64,000 nt of DNA from assembly GCA_000440235.1 (NCBI GenBank), contig ALKQ01000002.1, forward strand, positions 37,767-101,766, read 5' to 3'. The position numbers were made by a program, and so were the translations under genes. The notes beneath the pieces are model-generated. The model saw only the letters and a program-made list of their open reading frames with translations, was not told where the DNA came from and did no database searches. The DNA is from Streptococcus suis 10581 (GTDB taxonomy: Bacteria; Bacillota; Bacilli; Lactobacillales; Streptococcaceae). This document shows positions 34,759-43,765 of the stretch, piece after piece. Each line of letters begins with the position of its first letter. Position 1 is the first letter of the stretch.

Positions 34759-36135
34759 CTACCACTTTTTAAAGCGGATATAGTGATAAATATAGCAGCC
34801 AATCATGAAAGGAACACCGAAATATAGACCAGCACGCTGAGAAGGATCCCAACCTATTCCGATGATAGAAATAACTAGCAAAATGACAGTAATCCATGGC
34901 AAGGTCGGTGAGAAGGGCGTCTTGTATTCCAATTCATCTTCACTGTGAGTTTTCAAAAATTCACGACGGAAACCGATTTGTGCCAATGGAATGGCCAACC
35001 AAGCAATGACAACTGCAAAACCAGCGATAGAAACCAGGGCCAGGAAGATGGTATCTTCTGCATAAATTGACGCAATCAAGGCGATAACAACACCAATCAT
35101 GGACAAAATCATGCCACGCATAGGCACACCGTGCTTGTTGATTTTTACCAATTCCTTGCTGATCATGCCTTCATTAGCCAAAGACCAAAGCATACGGCTT
35201 GAGGCATAGAGACCAGAAGTCGATGCAGATAAGATTGCTGTCAAGATGATGAAGTTCATAATGTCAGCAGCGTACGGAAAACCGATCTTGTCCAAGACAA
35301 GCACAAACGGTGCTTCTGTCACACCTGCCTCTGACATGGGAAGCAAAGCTGCTAAGACCACGATGGTCAAGACGAAGAAGATGACCAAAAGACCAATTGT
35401 TGATTTAATAGCTTGCGGTACAGCTTTTTGGGGATTATCTGTCTCCCCTGCCGCAATTCCGATCATTTCTACACCTGAAAAGGCATAGTTAACCGACAGC
35501 ATAACTGAAATCAACCCAACTAAGCCGTTAGGAAGTAAGCCTTGTGCTGTAATATTAGTAAAGAGCGGCGCAGCATTGGTTCCCTCAAATGGCAAAATAC
35601 CAAAAATAGCCAAAGTCCCAAGCACGATAAAGGCTGCTATGGCATAGACCTTGATAGACGAGAGTGCATCCTCCGCCTTGGCAAACCAACCAACAGATAG
35701 GGTGTTCAAACCAAAGACAATCACTGCAAAAATCGTCGCAAAAATCCAAATCGGTACACTAGGAAACCAGCGTTGCATGAGCTGGGCTGCCCCAACAAAC
35801 TGCGAGGCCAGAGCAACTACCCAACAAAGCCAATACATCCAGGCCACCATAAAACCAGTACCAGGGCTGATAAACTTGGTGGCATAGGTATGGAAAGAGC
35901 CTGTTACTGGCATGGCTACCGAAAGCTCACCCAAAGAAAACATAACCAAATAGACCATAACTGCACCAAAAAGATAGGCTGCAACAGCTCCGAAAGGTCC
36001 AGCCTGTGCAATGGTATAGCCTGAACTCAAGAACAAACCTGTCCCGATAACCCCACCGATAGACAACATCTGCAAATGACGACTGTTCATCTCTCGATTA
36101 AAAGTACCCTGATTTTCAAAATTATGATTTTCCAT
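34759..36135 (-). CDS. mmuP: Amino-acid permease, probable S-methylmethionine transporter
   Basis: A 458-residue APC-family (AAT group) permease with 12 membrane segments. The conserved N-terminal motif RHLQMLSIGGVIGTGLFLSSG and the following GPFGAVAAYL are clear. The same operon encodes homocysteine methyltransferase, so S-methylmethionine uptake is the likely role; other amino acids are possible. Its promoter region has a candidate MET-box. Confidence 0.8.
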   Translation of the reverse strand: MENHNFENQGTFNREMNSRHLQMLSIGGVIGTGLFLSSGYTIAQAGPFGAVAAYLFGAVMVYLVMFSLGELSVAMPVTGSFHTYATKFISPGTGFMVAWMYWLCWVVALASQFVGAAQLMQRWFPSVPIWIFATIFAVIVFGLNTLSVGWFAKAEDALSSIKVYAIAAFIVLGTLAIFGILPFEGTNAAPLFTNITAQGLLPNGLVGLISVMLSVNYAFSGVEMIGIAAGETDNPQKAVPQAIKSTIGLLVIFFVLTIVVLAALLPMSEAGVTEAPFVLVLDKIGFPYAADIMNFIILTAILSASTSGLYASSRMLWSLANEGMISKELVKINKHGVPMRGMILSMIGVVIALIASIYAEDTIFLALVSIAGFAVVIAWLAIPLAQIGFRREFLKTHSEDELEYKTPFSPTLPWITVILLVISIIGIGWDPSQRAGLYFGVPFMIGCYIYHYIRFKKW

Positions 36136-36215
36136 AAACTCTCCTAAATAGTAATGATTTATTTATGATAACACAGTTTTTCAGAAAATCGTTATACCGT
36201 TTTCAATACAACTGT

Positions 36216-36232
36216 TATAGTTATCAGTTATA
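36216..36232. promoter_or_regulatory. Candidate MET-box upstream of the methionine-salvage operon
   Basis: The 17-mer TATAGTTATCAGTTATA agrees at 12 of 16 defined positions with the streptococcal MetR/MtaR box TATAGTTTNAAACTATA. It lies 81 bases upstream of the permease ATG. Methionine control is inferred. Confidence 0.4.
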
Positions 36233-36236
36233 GCAA

Positions 36237-36266
36237 AATCCCCGCTGTCACAGGACAGCGGGGATT
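36237..36266 (-). terminator. Strong terminator downstream of the displaced gltX end
   Basis: A perfect 13-bp stem AATCCCCGCTGTC / GACAGCGGGGATT with loop ACAG and T tracts on both sides. It directly follows the duplicated gltX 3' end, so it was probably the original gltX terminator before the insertion. Confidence 0.8.
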
Positions 36267-36273
36267 TTTTCAT

Positions 36274-36326
36274 TACAAACTCTTCAACATATTCTCAATA
36301 TGCTGGATGGATTTTTCACGGCCGAG
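36274..36326 (-). repeat. Duplicate of the gltX 3' end (left boundary of insert)
   Basis: 51 of 53 bases equal 39586-39638 in the true gltX. It encodes [17 protein letters not shown] plus stop; the two differences are silent. Upstream (higher coordinates) the match ends abruptly. Confidence 0.85.
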
Positions 36327-36335
36327 ATAGAGAAT

Positions 36336-36464
36336 TTAATAATCCCGTAACTTTTTAATTTCTTGATATATGTCCTTTCGGAATTTTCCAAGAGATACAT
36401 TTTTTATATCCTCTTCAAAAATCACATCACCATAAATCATTCTATCTATCTCGTCATCTGTTTG
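36336..36464 (-). pseudogene. 3' fragment of an unknown gene inside the insert
   Basis: The minus strand reads SQTDDEIDRMIYGDV, then a DIYQEIKKLRDY tail and a stop at 36336, with a stop codon just before it and no start with a ribosome site. It looks like the last 42 or so residues of a lost charged protein. The parent family is not recognised. Confidence 0.5.
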
Positions 36465-36479
36465 GGATAATTATACTCC

Positions 36480-36831
36480 ATTGCAGTGCCCCTTTGGAAC
36501 CTGGCAAGACGGCCTGATTGCAACACGTTGCATTGTCAAATAAATCTGATGAATCAAGTCTAGTCATGTTTATACTTAAAGTTGATAAGGAATTAAATCT
36601 CAACTTTCTCAAAATACGGATATGCTGATGTCATAACAAAAAAATGTTTAGCTAAAAGTCGAAACATTGAAACTAGCTTTTCTGAGTCAAGTGTTATATT
36701 TGATTGTTAACAATTCTTTGCTTAGAAGTAGCTGAATTACAGTTCCAAATTATATAGTTCCTACAAACTTCTAACATAAACTATTCTTATTTTACCTAAT
36801 AGTCCGAATTAACCAAAATAAATCCCTAAAT
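36480..36831. other. AT-rich stretch without a gene
   Basis: About 350 bases with stops in all frames. No hairpin, promoter or RNA gene was recognised. The small GC-richer patch at 36480-36530 looks like a decayed joint. Confidence 0.5.
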
Positions 36832-37620
36832 TTACTGCCTATAACTATGATAACGACTAATACTAAATTTCCAAACAATCTTATAAACAAGTAAAAAGAT
36901 GATATAGCCAGCAGAAATAGTCCCTAAATCTGCTAAGAGAGGTAACGATTTTGTTATTGACATTAGTGGGAAATATCCAATAAATGCATATGGAATGAAC
37001 CATAATAATTTTGATAACCAGCCAGGATAAATACTATTTGGATAGCGAGTTGTTTCATCCAGTCTCCAAACAATAAAGTTAATGGAATACACATCTTTGA
37101 TAAAAAATGTTAATGAGTTAATGAAGAGGTGGATTGCTGCGTAACATAAAATACTACCTATTAGTAAAAGGATGATTTTCAGTATAAACCAAGCAGATAA
37201 CGTTTCAAATTCTGTAAGCAGTGCCATCCAAAATATTATCAGACCAATACAAAATTCGCCAATACTTTCAAAATCTATCTTTGAAAAAATGATGAGTAAT
37301 AGGGTGTTTACTGGCCTAAGTAATAAGACATCAAATGTTCCTTCTCTGACATAATCTCCAATAAATAAGGTGTTAATGAAAATGAAATTCCAGCCAGCTC
37401 TGGCCATTGTTACAAATCCAAACAAGAGTACTAACTCATTTGTAGACCATCCAGGAAAATTTGATAGATTATCTAAAAATACTTTTAAAACATAGATTGA
37501 GATAACAGTGTTCACGCTATAGCCTATTATTCCAATGACGGCATCTTCTCTATATTGGATATACCTCTTCCATTGAAGTTTCATAAAATGAATATACAAG
37601 TAAAAATATCTTGTCATCAC
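36832..37620 (-). CDS. ABC-2 type permease subunit, second
   Basis: A 262-residue integral membrane protein with six hydrophobic segments, resembling the ABC-2 family membrane proteins found as pairs beside an NatA-like ATPase (the DUF990-type family). It shares only general layout with the preceding 258-residue permease. Its start overlaps that gene's stop by one base. The substrate is unknown; lantibiotic, drug or lipid export are possibilities. Codon use is AT-rich compared with neighbours. Confidence 0.8.
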   Translation of the reverse strand: MMTRYFYLYIHFMKLQWKRYIQYREDAVIGIIGYSVNTVISIYVLKVFLDNLSNFPGWSTNELVLLFGFVTMARAGWNFIFINTLFIGDYVREGTFDVLLLRPVNTLLLIIFSKIDFESIGEFCIGLIIFWMALLTEFETLSAWFILKIILLLIGSILCYAAIHLFINSLTFFIKDVYSINFIVWRLDETTRYPNSIYPGWLSKLLWFIPYAFIGYFPLMSITKSLPLLADLGTISAGYIIFLLVYKIVWKFSISRYHSYRQ

Positions 37621-38396
37621 TAACCTCCATAATAGTTCATCACTTTAAATAGCTTCTTCTGATACATAGAAATAAATAAAGCCAGAAGGAGAACCCAAAA
37701 CATCTGTAAGCACAATTGTTGTAAAACATATTGGGCTGGTAATAAAGCCGATAAAATAGATGAAGGAACTGATAACATAGCATAGAAAGGAGTTAAAACA
37801 ATAAGTTTTTGCAACATTTCTGGAAAAAAGCTAATAGGTAATACTGATCCACCAAAAAGCATCAACAAGGCATCGTAAAATTCTAAAACACCTAAAATCT
37901 GATTAAAACGGATAGATAAAAGCCCTAAGAGATAGCCAAATAAAAACGAAATCAATAGACCTAATAGAGCCGACATGATAAATGATAGCACCATTTCAGG
38001 AACAAGAGATATTCCTGTAACGAATGAATAAAAGACAAGAGCAAACGTCAAGGGAGTGACTACAAAAATCAAATCATAAACAAATGAACCTACTTGTCTA
38101 AAAAAATGCATCCCCATAAAACTATGGGGTCTTAAAAAATAGACTGCCGTATCACCTTTTTGAATCATCTCTGAAATAATGGAGGCGGTACGATGATCTG
38201 GAAAAAGAATGAACATCATCCTAGAAATTACTGCATATAGAACGAGTTGAGATGATGTGTTTTCAGTGACTACACTGGTCCAAACCGAAATCTGAATGGC
38301 TACAACCAAAAAGGCACCAAGAATTGTCAAAATAGTACTCACCCTATATGATTTCCGTCTCTTAAATTCTGCTATTGTATAAGCTAATACATTCAC
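37620..38396 (-). CDS. ABC-2 type permease subunit, first
   Basis: A 258-residue membrane protein with about six segments. An N-terminal charged stretch AEFKRRKSYRVST precedes the first helix, as in ABC-2 permeases. It overlaps the ATPase gene by four bases and the next permease by one, so the three are translated as a unit. Confidence 0.8.
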   Translation of the reverse strand: MNVLAYTIAEFKRRKSYRVSTILTILGAFLVVAIQISVWTSVVTENTSSQLVLYAVISRMMFILFPDHRTASIISEMIQKGDTAVYFLRPHSFMGMHFFRQVGSFVYDLIFVVTPLTFALVFYSFVTGISLVPEMVLSFIMSALLGLLISFLFGYLLGLLSIRFNQILGVLEFYDALLMLFGGSVLPISFFPEMLQKLIVLTPFYAMLSVPSSILSALLPAQYVLQQLCLQMFWVLLLALFISMYQKKLFKVMNYYGG

Positions 38397-39337
38397 CTTG
38401 ATGTCTCCTTATCCAATAATAATATATCCGCTAAACTTGCATCTGTAATATGATAATCTCTGATTTTTTGGTCTTTGACAAACTCTTGAAGTAAATCTAA
38501 TTTCTCTTCTTCAATCAACATTTCAGTCATTGAAGCATTTTGCTGGATACTGACAGCAAACTCTCTTGCCTCATCTTGTGCAAGAAAACCAGGTATTATC
38601 ACTTTTCTAAGTTTTCTCCCCTCCTTAAAATCAGAAATAGTCCCTTGGTATTTCAATCTCTGCCCATCTATTAGATACATTTGGCGAGTTATTTTTTCAA
38701 CATCATCAAGTTCATGCGAGGCAAGAAGAATAGTTGTACCCTCTGTTTGATTGATTTCTCTTAAAAAATGAACAATAATTCGTTTAGAAACAATATCAAG
38801 ACCTACTGTTGGCTCATCTAGAAATACAATCTTTGGTTTATGTAGAAAACAAGCAATAAATTCGCCTCTCATTCTCTGACCGAAAGAAAGTTCTCTAATT
38901 GGACGACTACAAAAATCCCTTACTTCCATCAAATCTATTAAATAATCCAACCATTGATTATTTTTGGGATTATTACCATAAATACGGCAGAGCATTTCAA
39001 AGGATTCTAACAGACTCAAATCCCACCATAATTGTGTTTTTTGACCGAAAACAACTCCAATATCATGAACATTCTGTTTGCGATACAAGAAAGAATCCTG
39101 TCCAAAAAGATAAGCAGTGCCATTTGTTGGTCTAATTAACCCAGTCATTATCTTGATGAGTGTCGATTTTCCTGCACCATTTAGTCCAATTAGGCTGACA
39201 CAATCTCCTTGGTTAAGCGTTAAAGATACATCCTTTAGGACGTATTTTTGAGTGCTTTCTCTTTTGAAAAAGCTTTTAAAAGTAGTTTTACCAACTTGAT
39301 AAGCATGTGAAATACTTTCTAACCTAACGATTTCCAT
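38393..39337 (-). CDS. ABC transporter ATPase of the ABC-2 module
   Basis: A 314-residue ATPase with Walker A GLNGAGKST (about 53-61), Q-loop FGQKTQLWWDLS, signature LSFGQRMR, Walker B IVFLDEPTVGLD and switch ASHELDD. The FGQKTQLWWDL block is typical of ATPases paired with ABC-2 permeases of the DUF990 type. An additional C-terminal domain of about 90 residues follows. First gene of the three-gene insert operon, AGGAGAT before the ATG. Confidence 0.88.
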   Translation of the reverse strand: MEIVRLESISHAYQVGKTTFKSFFKRESTQKYVLKDVSLTLNQGDCVSLIGLNGAGKSTLIKIMTGLIRPTNGTAYLFGQDSFLYRKQNVHDIGVVFGQKTQLWWDLSLLESFEMLCRIYGNNPKNNQWLDYLIDLMEVRDFCSRPIRELSFGQRMRGEFIACFLHKPKIVFLDEPTVGLDIVSKRIIVHFLREINQTEGTTILLASHELDDVEKITRQMYLIDGQRLKYQGTISDFKEGRKLRKVIIPGFLAQDEAREFAVSIQQNASMTEMLIEEEKLDLLQEFVKDQKIRDYHITDASLADILLLDKETSR

Positions 39338-39441
39338 AAATAATCTCCTTCAAACTCAAAACTGAATATCTCAAATAAAATAAAACATCCGACACTGAAA
39401 AATACAATCCTTCTCTTTTAAAAAGTCTTAAAAATTCTAGT

Positions 39442-39520
39442 AAACTATTGGGAAACTATTGTTATTTTCTTCATCTTTCCTATCTCTTTATTACATTTAT
39501 TTCCCATTATAACCTAAACT
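39442..39520 (-). promoter_or_regulatory. Promoter region of the ABC-2 operon
   Basis: A minus-strand TATAAT box is at 39508-39513. Downstream of it, a direct repeat AAACTATTG occurs twice with an 11-base period (39442-39450, 39453-39461), a possible regulator site. No regulator gene is in the insert. Confidence 0.35.
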
Positions 39521-39584
39521 GTAATTTTTTAAAAGCACAATAAAAGGAGTTGAATTTTTATCCAACTTCCTTATTACTTATTTT

Positions 39585-41039
39585 TTACAAACTCTTCAAC
39601 ATATTCTCAATATGCTGAATTGATTTTTCACGGCCGAGCAGGTAAATGGTATTTGGCAACTCTGGTCCGTGCATTTCGCCTGAAACGGCGATACGGATTG
39701 GCATGAAGAGGTTTTTGCCCTTGATACCTGTTTCTTTTTGAACAGCCTTGATTTGCGGGAAGATATTATCTGGTTGGAAATCTTCGTCCGTCATGGCTTC
39801 CAATTTTTCCTTGAGAGCATTGAGGACAGTCGGAACAGTCTCACCTGCCATGACTTCTTTTTCCTCTTCTGTCAATTCTGGGAAATCTGAGAAGAAAAGG
39901 TCTGTCAAACCAACGATTTCATCCGCAGATGATAGTTGTGGCTTGTAAAGTTCCACCAATTTTTCTGCCTTGTCTGTCAGGCGACCAGCCTCTTCCAAGA
40001 ATGGTTTGGCAAGATTGAAAATAGTTTCCAAATCAGCTTTTTTGATGTACTCATTGCCCATCCAAGCCAACTTTTTCGGATCGAAGGAAGCTGGAGATTT
40101 GCTGAGGCGTTTTTCGTCAAAGAGTTGGATAATCTCCTCTTTGGAGAAGATTTCTTCTTCACCACCAGGAGTCCAACCCAAAAGCGTGATAAAGTTGAAA
40201 ACAGCTTCTGGCAGGTAGCCTTTTTTGCGGTAATCTTCGATAAAGGCAAGAGTATTGGTGTCACGTTTAGACAGTTTTTTACCAGTCTCAGAGTTGATAA
40301 TCAAAGTCATGTGCCCAAATTCTGGCGCTTCCCATCCTAGTGCCTCATAAACCATAAGTTGCTTAGGTGTGTTGGCAATGTGGTCGTCCCCACGGATAAC
40401 GTGAGAAATCTCCATCAAATGATCGTCAATAACCACGGCAAAGTTGTAGGTTGGGTAACCATCGCGTTTCTGGATAACCCAGTCACCACCGATGTTGCCA
40501 CCTTCAAACTCGATTTCGCCCTTAACCATGTCATTCCACTTGTAGATACCAGCTTCGTTGACAGCCAAGCGAACAGTTGGGACAATACCAGCCGCCTCAC
40601 GCTCTGCGATGTAGGCTACTTTTTCAGCTTCAGACATACCAAGGTATTCATTGACATAGCGAGGTGTTTCGCCTGCAGCTTCCTGACGCTCACGCTCCGC
40701 CGCCAATTCCTCTTCTGTCACGTAAGACTTGTAGGCCTTGCCTTCTGCCAAGAGCTGATCAACATACTTCTGGTAAATATCCAAACGCTCAGACTGACGG
40801 TATTGCTCATGAGTTTCTGGACTCTCATCCCAGTCAATCCCCAACCAACGCAGGTTTTCCAGCTGAGAACGCTCGCCGTCTTCCACATGGCGTTTGCGGT
40901 CTGTGTCCTCGATACGAATAAGGAAAGTACCGCCGTGATGACGGGCAAAAAGATAGTTAAATAATGCTGTACGAGCATTTCCGATATGCAAAAGTCCCGT
41001 TGGACTTGGTGCGTAACGCACACGAATTGGTTTAGTCAT
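39585..41039 (-). CDS. gltX: Glutamyl-tRNA synthetase
   Basis: Charges tRNA-Glu. A 484-residue class I synthetase with the HIGH-type motif [26 protein letters not shown] and the KMSKS-type KLSKRDTNT. The ATG at 41039 gives the family N-terminus [13 protein letters not shown]; the frame is open eleven codons farther up. The 3' end is duplicated 3.3 kb away at 36274-36326, which marks an insertion at the end of this gene. Only a weak hairpin follows the present stop. Confidence 0.97.
   Translation of the reverse strand: MTKPIRVRYAPSPTGLLHIGNARTALFNYLFARHHGGTFLIRIEDTDRKRHVEDGERSQLENLRWLGIDWDESPETHEQYRQSERLDIYQKYVDQLLAEGKAYKSYVTEEELAAERERQEAAGETPRYVNEYLGMSEAEKVAYIAEREAAGIVPTVRLAVNEAGIYKWNDMVKGEIEFEGGNIGGDWVIQKRDGYPTYNFAVVIDDHLMEISHVIRGDDHIANTPKQLMVYEALGWEAPEFGHMTLIINSETGKKLSKRDTNTLAFIEDYRKKGYLPEAVFNFITLLGWTPGGEEEIFSKEEIIQLFDEKRLSKSPASFDPKKLAWMGNEYIKKADLETIFNLAKPFLEEAGRLTDKAEKLVELYKPQLSSADEIVGLTDLFFSDFPELTEEEKEVMAGETVPTVLNALKEKLEAMTDEDFQPDNIFPQIKAVQKETGIKGKNLFMPIRIAVSGEMHGPELPNTIYLLGREKSIQHIENMLKSL
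39586..39638 (-). repeat. gltX 3' end, right boundary of insert
   Basis: Direct repeat partner of 36274-36326 (51 of 53 identical). It is the functional copy, being continuous with gltX. Confidence 0.85.
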
Positions 41040-41101
41040 GTTTCTCTCCTGTAAAATTTCAATCAAGAACATTATAGCATAGATAGGCCTAAGAAAACAG
41101 A

Positions 41102-41127
41102 AAAATCAGCCTAAACAGACTGATTTT
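41102..41127 (-). terminator. Terminator overlapping the MFS gene stop
   Basis: Stem AAAATCAG / CTGATTTT with a 10-nt loop that includes the stop codon, followed by TTCTGTTTTC on the minus strand. Confidence 0.75.
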
Positions 41128-42391
41128 GAGGTGTTTTTTGGTTGCGTGCCAGCCAGTAGAAGACATAGAGGACTAACAAACCAGTAGCTGTTAGGAAAAA
41201 TCCGCTAATCTGATCCACTGTTAGCACCAAGACCAATCCCGAAACCAATAGTCGAGTAAAGGCTTGACCCAACATGAAGTAGGTTGATACCGCTCCGCCA
41301 ATGGTCGCCAACTGCTCCTCTGGCATAGAATTGACAAACTTAGCGTTAAACTTAGGTCCACTAGCTCCAGAACTAATTCCCATTGTAGTAAGGAAGAAGA
41401 AAATAATTGGCAGTTGATGTAGCAACATTCCGACAAACACGCCAAGAAGAGAGAAAGTGGCTGCCACTTCAAGCGTCACCATGCTGGTCTTTTTGAAGAG
41501 GCTAAATACCAAGGTCGATCCCAAGATATTGCCAACAAAGAAAATCAGAATGGTCAGGGCAAGGGTTGTTTCAACATTGAGGAAGACGAGGCCTGGGTCT
41601 TCGCTAATCAGCAGGACCAGAATAGGATAGAGAATCGCTCCACAGGCGTTGATAAGAGGGTTGGTAATCAAGACCAGGCGGAACTCGGGTATCTTGCGCA
41701 GCTCCACGATGGCTTGCTTGAAGGAAGCTATAATACCTGGTCCCTTGGTTTTTTGCTCAGGCTGGCTCGGCTGCTCTGCTATTTTCAAAGGCTGCTCCGT
41801 CAGGAGTTTGCGAAAGACTGGCGTCAGTAGCTGCATGATGAGGAGGGAGGCTAAAAAGGTGCCGGCGTTGAGAAAGGCTAGGTTTTGGTAGGATAGGAGG
41901 CCGACCAAGAGGGCAGAGAGGGCCTGAAAGGCGATGTTGAGGAGGCTGGTCACGGTCTGGCGAAAGGCCGAGTACTGCTCCCGCTCTTCCTTGGGCGCTA
42001 CGCGTAATCCCAGAGGTGTATAGAGGCCGTTTTCATAGAAGCCAGCGAAGTCTGCAAAGACATTGAAAGTTGCAGCCACCACGACAATCCAGAGGGCTGG
42101 CTCAAAGCCCATGCAGAAGCCGAGGATGAGGTATAGAAGGACACGGAAGAGCAGGGTCAGCTTGATAGTGCTGATTTTGTTGACCGTCTTGTCTGCCAGA
42201 TAGCCTGTAAAGAGCCCCATAAAGCTAGGGAAAATTTCCGAGAAGGTCACGATCGCCAGAGCCAGACGGCTGTTGGGCACCAGCAAAACATAGTTCATCA
42301 AGGCCAGATAATAGACCACATCACCAAAATTGGACAACATATCCGCAGTCAGTACCCATAGGTAAGTAGCATTTTTCAAAATCTTTTTCAT
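41111..42391 (-). CDS. Major facilitator superfamily transporter
   Basis: A 426-residue permease with 12 hydrophobic segments. The loop 2-3 motif appears as GYLADKTVNKIS. Long central cytoplasmic loop near 205-225. It is of the drug/efflux MFS type (MefA-like layout), but substrate cannot be told from the sequence. Monocistronic. Confidence 0.85.
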   Translation of the reverse strand: MKKILKNATYLWVLTADMLSNFGDVVYYLALMNYVLLVPNSRLALAIVTFSEIFPSFMGLFTGYLADKTVNKISTIKLTLLFRVLLYLILGFCMGFEPALWIVVVAATFNVFADFAGFYENGLYTPLGLRVAPKEEREQYSAFRQTVTSLLNIAFQALSALLVGLLSYQNLAFLNAGTFLASLLIMQLLTPVFRKLLTEQPLKIAEQPSQPEQKTKGPGIIASFKQAIVELRKIPEFRLVLITNPLINACGAILYPILVLLISEDPGLVFLNVETTLALTILIFFVGNILGSTLVFSLFKKTSMVTLEVAATFSLLGVFVGMLLHQLPIIFFFLTTMGISSGASGPKFNAKFVNSMPEEQLATIGGAVSTYFMLGQAFTRLLVSGLVLVLTVDQISGFFLTATGLLVLYVFYWLARNQKTPQNQSV

Positions 42392-42477
42392 GATAATCCC
42401 TTTCTTTTAGTTAATTTTCGGAATATTCTGACTTTTTGTCCTACAGAGGAGCCTGAATAGACTGCTCTCTGTTCACT

Positions 42478-43137
42478 CTAGGTGTAATAGATATTCAAAG
42501 TGGAGAAGGCCATATCTCCTGTGATATGTAGCATCTTTTCTCCCATACCAGTTGCATAGTTATTGACAGCAGACATGGAACTATCTAGCTCCACGACCGC
42601 CTGCCAATTTGCTGGCAGATAAAGATCAACCGATGAGAAAGCTGCATCGATATGAAATTCAGCCTTATCTCCCAGAATAATCGCCTGATCAAAGTAAACC
42701 ATACTGGAGCCAAAGACCACTTCTACACTATCATGGAGAAAATTATCGTCGTGAATATAGCGAGTAGAAGAGCCAAAAGCCGTTTCCCGTCCCTTGTCGC
42801 CAATCACGCCTGTGACAGCTCCATGAGTCAGTCTGCGCTTCCTTGGTTTAAAAATTAGTTTCAGGCCAAGGCACAGCAGGACAAGTGACAGAACCATATT
42901 CCAGGTCCCGAACTTCACCCAATCATAAACTGAGTTCACCGCTATAAAAGCCAGACCGAAACAAAAGATACTGGCAAGCCAATCCAGCTTCACCAAGCGG
43001 TGAAAACCAGTCACAAAGGTTAAAACAAACCAGACTGTTGTCCAAAATGGCAGAGCCAAATGCAAGCCCAGTGAATCCCTAAACAAGACCAATCCTGCCA
43101 AGACCAGCAGAGCAATCCCTAAACCATATTTTTTCAT
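42478..43137 (-). CDS. LiaF-like membrane protein (cell-wall-active antibiotic response domain)
   Basis: A 219-residue protein with four N-terminal membrane segments (about 5-100), a basic link KPRKRR, and a C-terminal LiaF-type beta domain (VVFGSSMVYFDQAIILGDKAEFHIDAAFSSVDLYLP). It is co-transcribed with a LytTR regulator starting four bases upstream. LiaF and relatives sense or restrain envelope-stress signalling, so regulator inhibition is plausible. Confidence 0.82.
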   Translation of the reverse strand: MKKYGLGIALLVLAGLVLFRDSLGLHLALPFWTTVWFVLTFVTGFHRLVKLDWLASIFCFGLAFIAVNSVYDWVKFGTWNMVLSLVLLCLGLKLIFKPRKRRLTHGAVTGVIGDKGRETAFGSSTRYIHDDNFLHDSVEVVFGSSMVYFDQAIILGDKAEFHIDAAFSSVDLYLPANWQAVVELDSSMSAVNNYATGMGEKMLHITGDMAFSTLNIYYT

Positions 43138-43141
43138 CTTC

Positions 43142-43588
43142 CTACCTCATTTCCTGTAACTTTTCTTTAAGCAAGTGGTAATAGTGCCGCGACACATGGA
43201 CTTCCTTGTGGGTCTTGTAGAAGGCAATCCGACTAGTGCCTGAGAAGGACTTGTCCAGCGAATAGACCGCCTTACTGTTAACAATGGTTGACTTGGCCAC
43301 TCGACAAAAGTAGATTGGCAAGTATTCTTCCAGCTCATAGAGCTTCATCTTGACCTCATAGGCATCGTCGCCTGTATGAGCAAAAATCTTGGTTCCGTCC
43401 GTTTCAAAGAAAAGTATGTCACCCAATGAAAGAAAATACTCACTACTCCCCTTGTAAAAGACAAGCGAGGGACGGCTAACTTGTTGCAGAGCCCGCTGAA
43501 TCTGTTCAATCTCTGGTCCCAACTGACTGGTTCGAATAACAACTTCAACCTGATCTAAGCTGTCATCAAATTCAATCCTAACTTTCAT
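43142..43588 (-). CDS. LytTR-family DNA-binding regulator without a receiver domain
   Basis: A 148-residue protein: an N-terminal 45-residue region, then a LytTR domain (SEYFLSLGDILFFETDGTKIFAHT ... FCRVAKSTIVNSKAV ... KEVHVSRHYYHLLKEKL). There is no CheY-type receiver, as in the LytTR regulatory systems where a membrane partner controls activity. Here the partner is the LiaF-like protein encoded next. Direct repeats in its own promoter suggest autoregulation. Confidence 0.9.
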   Translation of the reverse strand: MKVRIEFDDSLDQVEVVIRTSQLGPEIEQIQRALQQVSRPSLVFYKGSSEYFLSLGDILFFETDGTKIFAHTGDDAYEVKMKLYELEEYLPIYFCRVAKSTIVNSKAVYSLDKSFSGTSRIAFYKTHKEVHVSRHYYHLLKEKLQEMR

Positions 43589-43612
43589 AGCTCCCTCCTT
43601 TTTGATAGCTCT

Positions 43613-43681
43613 ATTATACCAATTCCAACCACAATTACAAGGGCATTTCAGTAAGTGGTAAAAATGTGCTATTAAGTGGTA
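43613..43681 (-). promoter_or_regulatory. Promoter with LytTR-type direct repeats
   Basis: Minus-strand TTGTAA (43635-43640)-N16-TATAAT (43613-43618). Upstream is TACCACTTA repeated with exactly 21 bases between starts (43652-43660 and 43673-43681), i.e. two helix turns, the spacing used by LytTR dimers. Confidence 0.7.
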
Positions 43682-43695
43682 GAAATAAACTAAGA

Positions 43696-43731
43696 AAAGT
43701 CCCTTGCATTACGCGAGGGACTTTATTTTTA
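43696..43731. terminator. Terminator of the AIM24-family gene
   Basis: Stem AAAGTCCCT / AGGGACTTT with an 11-nt loop; T tracts on both sides. Confidence 0.7.
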
Positions 43732-43765
43732 TTATATAATTTTGAAAATTGCAGAGTTTTTCTTC

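Noticed and set aside
39338-41039. T-box or other riboswitch upstream of gltX or the ABC-2 operon
   Set aside because: No T-box sequence (AGGGTGG-like) or specifier stem could be recognised in these leaders.
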